From contig NZ_JHQR01000144.1 in the NCBI RefSeq assembly GCF_014843825.1, positions 1 to 38,685 on the forward strand: 38,685 nt of DNA, read 5' to 3'. The position numbers and the translations under genes were made by a program. Shown here in pieces: positions 33,277-38,685 of this stretch. The stretch is from Mesorhizobium silamurunense. GTDB taxonomy: Bacteria > Pseudomonadota > Alphaproteobacteria > Rhizobiales > Rhizobiaceae. Numbering within the stretch: the stretch's first letter is position 1; every line of letters begins with the position of its first letter. The notes under the pieces were generated by a model. It worked only from the letters and a program-made list of their open reading frames with translations, was not told the DNA's origin and searched no databases.

Positions 33277-33717
33277 ATGCGAGCCATTCTTGCCATCCTG
33301 CCGCTGCTTTGCCTCTCCGACTGTGCCAACCCGTGGGCCAAGGTTCCCGAAGCGGAACTGCCGAAGCCGATCCGCTACGCGATGGCCCGTCCCTCGCCTT
33401 TCGTCTTCGGCAATTATTGCGGGCCGGGAACCCGCACCGGCGATCTCTCGGCCAGGCCGGTCGACCGGCTCGACGCCGCCTGCCGGATCCACGACGCCTG
33501 CTACATCGCCCGTCACAATCATTGCGACTGCGACGGCGCGCTGATCGCCTCGGCAAGGACGATCCGCGATGACAAGGCCGCGCCAAGGAAGATGCGCGGC
33601 GAGGCCGAGCTCTTGATCGCCACCTTCGCGCTTCCGGTCTGCAAGGTCTTCCCGCAGGGCTTCATGCCGCCGCGCGACCCCGCGCAGCTCAAGGCGATGA
33701 ATGGGGCGACCGGGTGA
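33277..33717 (+). CDS. Secreted phospholipase A2-like protein
   Basis: A 146-aa exported protein. The N-terminus is a short hydrophobic signal ending in LCLSDC, a poor lipobox because of the Asp before Cys16. It carries both hallmarks of the secreted phospholipase A2 fold: the calcium-loop motif YCGPG (47-51) and the active-site helix DAACRIHDACY (66-76) with the His72-Asp73 pair. Several further Cys (83, 85, 122) would make disulfides. Such enzymes cut the sn-2 ester of phospholipids with calcium. The stop codon overlaps the GTG start of the phospholipase D-like gene, so the two form an operon. Confidence 0.85.
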   Translation: MRAILAILPLLCLSDCANPWAKVPEAELPKPIRYAMARPSPFVFGNYCGPGTRTGDLSARPVDRLDAACRIHDACYIARHNHCDCDGALIASARTIRDDKAAPRKMRGEAELLIATFALPVCKVFPQGFMPPRDPAQLKAMNGATG

Positions 33718-34790
33718 GGCCAGGAGCCGTCGTGACAGGGCTGCTGCTTGGCCTGGCGTTGATCGCGCTGGCCGGTTGCGCCGGCATACCGGGCCATTCG
33801 GCCTGCGCTTTCTTTCCGGGCGACGAGACCTGTGCGCGTCCGCCCATCTCGGCGGACGGCAGCGGCGCCGAAATCGCCAGCGCTCATTACTTCGCGGACA
33901 ATGGCAATGCCACCTATGAAAAACGGTTCGAGGCGTTGCTTGCCCAAAGCCGGATCGATGCGCTCGATCGCACGAACGGCACCGGCCGCTTCGGTCGCGA
34001 CTGGCGCGACATCCACAATGATCGACCTGTCGCGCTATCCCGAGCTGCAGCAATACGGCAGGACCGACGGCTTTTCGCTCAACTACTATTCCAACTGGAG
34101 CGACTTCGACATCGAGATCGCCGACCAGGCGACGGTCGCAACACTCGCCGCGCATCTGTCGACCGTCTGGCTGCGCGATGCCGACACCAACCTGTCGCGG
34201 CCGTTTTCCATCCCCGTTCGTTCCGACGGTCGTCCGCAGGGCGTGGCGCGGCATTTCGTTTCCGTGCCCTACGAGGACGGCCACGCGCTCGAAAACTACT
34301 TCGTCGAGCTGATCGACACCGCCGAGCACCGGATCGAGATCGTCAATCCCTATCTCAATCTGACGCCCAGCCTCGCCAGGGCGTTCGACCGGGCGCTGGC
34401 CGGCGGCGTCAGGATCGACGTCGTCGGCCGCATCGACCTCAGGGGCGACATCGGCGGCCGCTTTCTCACCGCGCTCAACAAGCTGTTCGTCGAGAAATAC
34501 GGCGACCGCATCGACATCCGCGAATTCAAGGCACCCGACGTGGTGCTGCATTCGAAGATCATGATGATCGATCAGCGCCTGGTGACCATCTCCTCGGTCA
34601 ACCTCAACAACCGCAGCTTCTTCCACGACTCGGAGAACGGCATGTGGTGCTCGATCCGTCTTTCTACCGCCGCATGAAGCCGATCTATGACGACTATCTC
34701 GCCCATTCGCAGCCGGTAGCCACCAATGTCACGATTGGCTGGGCCTACCGGCCGCTGTTCAGCGGAGCGTGGGTCAGGCAGGCCTTCTGA
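33714..34790 (+). pseudogene. Phospholipase D-like lipoprotein with two compensating frameshifts
   Basis: Three segments make one PLD-family protein of about 358 aa. From GTG 33714 the frame encodes a lipoprotein signal (LLLGLALIALAGC) and runs to GRDWRDIHN; at about 34015 homology moves by one base to MIDLSRYPELQQYG, then SDFDIEIADQ and the second HKD motif HSKIMMID with SSVNLNNRSFF; at about 34643 it returns to the first frame as VVLDPSFYRRMKPIYDDYLA. The first HKD motif, expected just after IHN, is broken where the first shift lies. Either a recent pseudogene or two sequence errors. It overlaps the phospholipase A2-like gene by 4 bases. Confidence 0.75.
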
Positions 34791-34792
34791 GG

Positions 34793-36052
34793 TCAAGCCT
34801 TGATGTAACGATCCGGGCTGAGGTCGAGCGCGTTGATTTCCGGCACACGGTTGGACATGATGTCGGAAAGCACCTTGGCCGAGCCGCAGGCCATGGTCCA
34901 GCCCAGCGTGCCGTGGCCGGTGTTGAGATAGAGATTGGACAGCTCGCTCTGTCCGACCAGCGGCGGTCCGTCCGGCGTCATCGGCCGCAAGCCGCACCAG
35001 AACGTCGCCGCCTTGAGGTCGCCGCCGCCCGGGAACAAGTCGCCGACCGAATGCTCGAGCGTGCGGCGGCGCGATTCATGCAGGCGAAGGTCGAAGCCCG
35101 AAATCTCCGCCGTGCCGCCGACCCGGATGCGATCGCCGAGCCTGGTGATCGCCACCTTGTAGGTCTCGTCCATGATCGTCGACACCGGCGCTGCCGCGGC
35201 ATCCGTGATCGGCACGGTGATCGAATAGCCCTTGACCGGATAGACCGGGATCGGCCGCTTCATCTTGCGCATGAAGGGGGCCGAATAGCTGCCCAGCGCC
35301 ATCACATAGGCGTCCGCCGTCCGCCAGCCCTTGTCGGTGCCGACCTGGATGACGCGGTTGCGGTTCCTGACGACGCGCCGGATGGTCGTGCCGTATTCGA
35401 AGGTGACGCCGCGCGCCACGCAAAGCTCGGCCAGCCTGTCGGTGAACATCTTGCAGTCGCCGGTTTCATCGCCGGGCAATCTCAGCCCGCCGACGAATTT
35501 TTCCCGCACGCCGGCCAGCGCCGGCTCGGCGGCGATGCAGCCGTCCCGGTCGAGCACCTCATAGGGAACGCCGTATTTCTTCAGCACCTCGACATCGCCG
35601 CCGGTGCCGTCGAGCTGCTTCTGCTTGCGGAAGAGCTGCAGCGTTCCCTTGGCCCGCTCGTCATAACTGATGCCGGCCGCGGCACGCAGCGCCTTCAGCG
35701 TGTCGCGGCTGTACTCGGCCAAAGGCACCATTCGCGATTTGTTGAGCGCATAGCGCTCGGCCGTGCAGTTGCGCAGCATCTTGATGAGCCACGTCCACAT
35801 ATGCGGATCGAAGGCCGGCCGCACCACCAGCGGACCGTATTTCATCAAGAGCCATTTGACCGCCTTGACCGGGATGCCGGGCCCGGCCCATGGCGAAGCA
35901 TAGCCGGGCGACACTTCGCCGGCATTGGCGAAGCTGGTTTCCAGCGCCGGCCCCTGCTGCCGGTCGATGACCGTGACTTCGTGGCCGGTCTCGGAAAGGA
36001 AGTAAGCGGTGGTGATCCCGATCACGCCGCCGCCCAGCACCAGGACTTTCAT
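34793..36052 (-). CDS. dadA: D-amino acid dehydrogenase small subunit
   Basis: A 419-aa membrane-associated flavoprotein that oxidises D-amino acids, mainly D-alanine, to keto acids and passes electrons to the respiratory chain. The FAD motif [15 protein letters not shown] is at residues 5-19; [17 protein letters not shown] and the C-terminal STGH-like [16 protein letters not shown] are DadA hallmarks. The ATG at 36052 gives the standard MKVLVLGGG start. It follows the alanine racemase gene on the same strand, with repeat A copy 3 between. Its stop is 2 bases from that of the phospholipase D-like gene, and convergent. Confidence 0.95.
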   Translation of the reverse strand: MKVLVLGGGVIGITTAYFLSETGHEVTVIDRQQGPALETSFANAGEVSPGYASPWAGPGIPVKAVKWLLMKYGPLVVRPAFDPHMWTWLIKMLRNCTAERYALNKSRMVPLAEYSRDTLKALRAAAGISYDERAKGTLQLFRKQKQLDGTGGDVEVLKKYGVPYEVLDRDGCIAAEPALAGVREKFVGGLRLPGDETGDCKMFTDRLAELCVARGVTFEYGTTIRRVVRNRNRVIQVGTDKGWRTADAYVMALGSYSAPFMRKMKRPIPVYPVKGYSITVPITDAAAAPVSTIMDETYKVAITRLGDRIRVGGTAEISGFDLRLHESRRRTLEHSVGDLFPGGGDLKAATFWCGLRPMTPDGPPLVGQSELSNLYLNTGHGTLGWTMACGSAKVLSDIMSNRVPEINALDLSPDRYIKA

Positions 36053-36147
36053 TCTATGCTCCCTCAAAGCCGATCATGCCGCCGAAGGGGCCCGGATCGT
36101 CGCTTTCTGTCTGCCGGATTTTGCCGGCTCCGCCAAGGGCTCCCTGG

Positions 36148-36248
36148 CACATGTCGCCCGAAAGCGTGCAGGCTGCTTTGGGAAAACGACACGCATATCA
36201 AAGGTTTGAGCGCGCTGCCTGGAGCCTCGTCAATGCGATACGGCTTTA
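36148..36248. repeat. Palindromic repeat family A, copy 3
   Basis: Read on the minus strand it parallels copy 2 (32459-32562): a first, weaker hairpin, an A/T-rich link, then the CGTGTCG..CGACATG hairpin with inner CCCAAAG/CTTTCGGG and a loop with GCCTGCACGC. The element's TAAAG end supplies the TAA stop codon of the alanine racemase gene. It separates that gene from dadA. Confidence 0.75.
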
Positions 36249-37394
36249 GCCTCCGATGTAGCGGCGGTGAAAGCGCGCACCGAGGCTGGTCAGCACCTCG
36301 TAGCCGATGGTGCCGGCATGCGCGGCCGCGTCGTCGAGGCTTTGCGACGGGCCGATGAGCTCGACGAGGTCGCCCTCGTCCAGCCTGCCGGCCGGAAGCG
36401 CTGAGATGTCGAGGATGATCGAATCCATCGAAACACGCCCGACGAAAGGCAGCCGCACGCCCTCGAACCATGCGGCCGAAGCCGCGCGCCGGTGCCAGCC
36501 ATCGGCATAGCCGAGCGAGATCGTGGCCAGCCTGAGCGGTCCGCGCGCGTGATGGGTGTGGCCGTAGCCGATGCCGGCACCGTCTTGGACGCTGCGCGTC
36601 TGCGCCACTTTGGCCTGCAGCCGTACCACCGGCTGCATCGGGTTGGCCTCGCCCGGGGTCGGGTTGATGCCGTAGAGCGCCGCACCGGGGCGGGCCAGGT
36701 CGTGGTGGTAAGGCGATCCAAGGAAGATGCCGGACGAGTTAGCGAGCGAGGCCGGTGCCTTGGGCAGCATCCCGCGCAGCCGCTCGAACGCGAGCCGTTG
36801 TGCTTCGTTGGCGGGATTGCGCGGCTCGTCGGCGCAAGCGAGATGACTCATCGCGATGCGGATATCGATGCCGTCGAAAGCGTCCTTCGCGAGTGCGGCG
36901 ACTTCGGCCGGCGGCATGCCGAGCCGCGACATGCCGCTGTCGACCTGGACCGCGGCCGGCAGCTTTCGACCGGTGGCACGCGCCGCTTCGCGCCACGCTT
37001 TCAGCTGAGCGGCGCTGTTGATGACGGGGTGAAGTCCGGCCGCGACCGCCTCCGATTCGGAGCCCGGCGGCAGGCCGTTGAGGACAAAGATGTCGCGTCC
37101 TGGCCCAAGCGCCTTGCGCAGCGCGATGCCCTCGCCGGGCAGCGCGACGAAGAAGATGCCGCAACCTTCCCTGATCAGCGCCGACGCCACCTGCGCCGCG
37201 CCGAGACCATAGCCGTCCGCCTTGAGCACGCCCGCGCAACGCACCCCCGCCAGCCGCACCTTGAGCCGCCGGTAGTTCTCGCGGATGGCGCCGAGATCGA
37301 TGGTCAGGATCGCACCGGCCGCCGCTTCGCTGACCGTCGAATCGCTGGCGCCATTTGCTACAGCCAGAAAACCGCGTCCGGTGTCGTCATTCAT
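36246..37394 (-). CDS. alr: Alanine racemase
   Basis: A 382-aa PLP enzyme interconverting L- and D-alanine. The PLP Lys is Lys58 in GVLKADGYGLGA. The second catalytic region is GAGIGYGHTHHARGP with its Tyr, and DSIILDISALP and DLVELIGP are typical C-terminal blocks. Next to dadA, this is likely the catabolic enzyme (DadX type) that makes D-alanine for DadA, although a single Alr could also serve the cell wall. Its N-terminus has a 27-residue low-complexity lead before AILTIDLGAI; the start at 37394 is uncertain. Normal length otherwise. Confidence 0.94.
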   Translation of the reverse strand: MNDDTGRGFLAVANGASDSTVSEAAAGAILTIDLGAIRENYRRLKVRLAGVRCAGVLKADGYGLGAAQVASALIREGCGIFFVALPGEGIALRKALGPGRDIFVLNGLPPGSESEAVAAGLHPVINSAAQLKAWREAARATGRKLPAAVQVDSGMSRLGMPPAEVAALAKDAFDGIDIRIAMSHLACADEPRNPANEAQRLAFERLRGMLPKAPASLANSSGIFLGSPYHHDLARPGAALYGINPTPGEANPMQPVVRLQAKVAQTRSVQDGAGIGYGHTHHARGPLRLATISLGYADGWHRRAASAAWFEGVRLPFVGRVSMDSIILDISALPAGRLDEGDLVELIGPSQSLDDAAAHAGTIGYEVLTSLGARFHRRYIGG

Positions 37395-37476
37395 GGCGAC
37401 CCCCTCATTGCATCAAAGGCAATCATTAGGACGCCGGTGCCGGCGCGGCAACCGTGGTAGTAGTGGCCAGCTGTCT

Positions 37477-37995
37477 CTAGCCGGCGAGATGTTGGAACGC
37501 CGCCACCACCTGCTCGTAGACCTGGCGCTTGAACGGCACGATGAGGTCGGGCAGTTCCCGCATCGGCCGCCATGCCCATTGATCGAATTCGGCCTTGTGG
37601 CCGCCGGGCGGCGGATTGATCTCAATCTCGCTTTCGTCGCCCTCGAAACGGTAGGCGAACCATTTCTGCGTCTGGCCACGGTAGCGCCCCTTGAAGGCGA
37701 CGCCGACCAGATGCGGCGGCAGGTCGTAGTTGATCCAATGCGGCGCCTCGGCAAGCAGCGACACGCTGCGCATGCCGGTTTCCTCGTAAAGCTCCCGCTC
37801 CGCCGCGTTAAGCGGCTCCTCGCCCTCGTCGATACCGCCCTGCGGCATCTGCCAGAGTTTCGTCGTGCCGGAAAACTCGCTGTCCGGCTCGGCGATGCGA
37901 TGACCGACCCAGACCAGCCCGGCGTGGTTGAGGATCACAAGCCCGACGCAGGGACGATAAGGCAACGTCTCGGGATCGATCATCTTCTTGGACAT
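37477..37995 (-). CDS. rppH: RNA pyrophosphohydrolase RppH
   Basis: A 172-aa Nudix hydrolase that removes pyrophosphate from the 5' end of mRNA and so starts decay. The Nudix box spans residues 53-75 with GGIDEGEEP, then the REL-EE core (RELYEETGM). [13 protein letters not shown] at the start and [10 protein letters not shown] before the box are specific for the RppH group. The C-terminus has the usual [13 protein letters not shown]. It follows the divergent polysaccharide deacetylase gene with 33 bases between, the common rhizobial order. Confidence 0.95.
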   Translation of the reverse strand: MSKKMIDPETLPYRPCVGLVILNHAGLVWVGHRIAEPDSEFSGTTKLWQMPQGGIDEGEEPLNAAERELYEETGMRSVSLLAEAPHWINYDLPPHLVGVAFKGRYRGQTQKWFAYRFEGDESEIEINPPPGGHKAEFDQWAWRPMRELPDLIVPFKRQVYEQVVAAFQHLAG

Positions 37996-38028
37996 TTCCG
38001 GGTTCCGGCATCGGCGAGAAGCCGATGA

Positions 38029-38685
38029 TTAGCCTTTCTGGGGATCGATGGCGACAGCGGAAATCGGCACGATCTCGATGCCGCGCTTCTTCGCCTCGGC
38101 GATCCAGGACGTCACCGTGTCGATGGTGATATCGAAAGCCGAGCCGATGCCGACGGCGCTGCCCTTGGCCCGCGCGGTCGCCTCGAGGCTGTCCAGCTTC
38201 TTGAGGATTTCGCCGCGGTCCTGCACCGCGTCGATCGCCATGTCGCCGGCCACGAACGGGACGCCGTCCTTCAGCGCGAGGTCGGGCGCCAGGCTCCGCG
38301 CGGACGAGCCGTCGTCGACATAGGCAAGGCCGCGCCTGCCGAGCTCGGCCATGAACGGTCCCATCGCGTTCGCATCGGCCGAGAAGCGCGCGCCCATATA
38401 GTTCATGACGCCGGTATAGTTGGTCGTCCTGGACAGCGCCCAGTACAGGCTCTTCAGGTTCTCGTCCGGGCTCGCCGAGACCGTCAGCGTGTTGCGGCCC
38501 GGATTGACGTTCGGATAGTCGAAGGGCTCGAGCGGTATCTGCATGACGATCTCGTGCCCGCTCTGCCGGGCCGCCTTCATCCAGCGGTCGATGCTGTTGC
38601 CCTGCGGTGCGAAAGCCAGCGTCACTTCGGCCGGCAATTTGGCGATCGCCGCCTGCGTGCCGGTCTGCGAGACGGCGAGCCCGCC
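38029..38685 (-). CDS. Divergent polysaccharide deacetylase family protein (C-terminal part)
   Basis: The reading frame is open to the window edge; 218 residues are visible. The YibQ/DUF610-type pattern is seen: LPAEVTLAFAPQGNSIDRWM, then SGHEIVMQIPLEPFDYPNVN, and the later GVMNYMGARFSAD motif. These proteins have a NodB-like fold and may act on envelope sugars, but the metal-binding triad is altered in the family and activity is not established. It sits directly upstream of rppH. The N-terminal membrane anchor expected for the family lies outside the window. Confidence 0.9.
   Translation of the reverse strand, partial: GGLAVSQTGTQAAIAKLPAEVTLAFAPQGNSIDRWMKAARQSGHEIVMQIPLEPFDYPNVNPGRNTLTVSASPDENLKSLYWALSRTTNYTGVMNYMGARFSADANAMGPFMAELGRRGLAYVDDGSSARSLAPDLALKDGVPFVAGDMAIDAVQDRGEILKKLDSLEATARAKGSAVGIGSAFDITIDTVTSWIAEAKKRGIEIVPISAVAIDPQKG

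Overview
The window looks like chromosomal DNA of a Mesorhizobium-like alphaproteobacterium (Hyphomicrobiales/Rhizobiales). This rests on the high GC content, several alphaproteobacterial signature genes (GapR/DUF2312, the DUF6867 partner of a Liv transporter, rppH beside a divergent polysaccharide deacetylase), a 6S RNA next to 5-formyl-THF cyclo-ligase, and many short palindromic repeats of the kind scattered through rhizobial intergenic DNA. I see no tRNA, rRNA, CRISPR array, transposase, phage or plasmid gene. The genus is an inference from gene content, not from a marker gene.

Region by region. 1-2.5 kb: a TetR regulator divergent from a DUF1772 membrane protein, then a SelT/SelW-like thioredoxin-fold protein and YebC. 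2.6-4.4 kb: an ArsR regulator divergent from an SRPBCC-VOC-SRPBCC operon, with a perfect operator over the regulator's start codon. 4.4-7.2 kb (minus strand): TerC, a YmdB-type phosphoesterase, 5-formyl-THF cyclo-ligase and 6S RNA. 7.2-10.9 kb (plus strand): a MoxR ATPase and a CoxE-like VWA protein separated by a GNAT and an orphan HicB, then MsrB. 10.9-15.9 kb (minus strand): a small membrane protein, a DUF4268-like protein, GapR and pyruvate carboxylase, with GapR bracketed by two palindromic repeats. 16.1-22.2 kb (minus strand): a branched-chain amino-acid ABC transporter, livH-livM-livG-livF-DUF6867-livK, in which LivG has a histone-H1-like Lys/Ala tail. 22.5-24.4 kb: a haloacid dehalogenase remnant and a solitary EctC divergent from a LysR regulator. 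24.4-28.4 kb: a trans-4-hydroxy-L-proline catabolic operon (hypD-hypO-hypRE) with a divergent GntR regulator and palindromic operators. 28.5-29.4 kb: two tandem secreted paralogues. 29.7-32.5 kb: methylmalonate-semialdehyde dehydrogenase divergent from a LysR gene. 32.5-34.8 kb: a secreted protein, a secreted phospholipase A2-like protein and a frameshifted phospholipase D-like lipoprotein. 34.8-38.7 kb (minus strand): DadA, alanine racemase, RppH and the end of a divergent polysaccharide deacetylase.

Taken together the gene set is mostly metabolic: uptake of branched-chain amino acids, degradation of hydroxyproline, D-alanine and valine/inositol intermediates, and anaplerosis through pyruvate carboxylase. 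The least ordinary content is (i) several families of palindromic repeats, one with compensatory base changes in its stem and several starting directly at stop codons; (ii) a repeat that encodes the N-terminus of the hydroxyproline oxidase; (iii) the LivG tail; (iv) the overlapping PLA2/PLD pair; and (v) the solitary EctC. No complete new defence or mobile system was seen.
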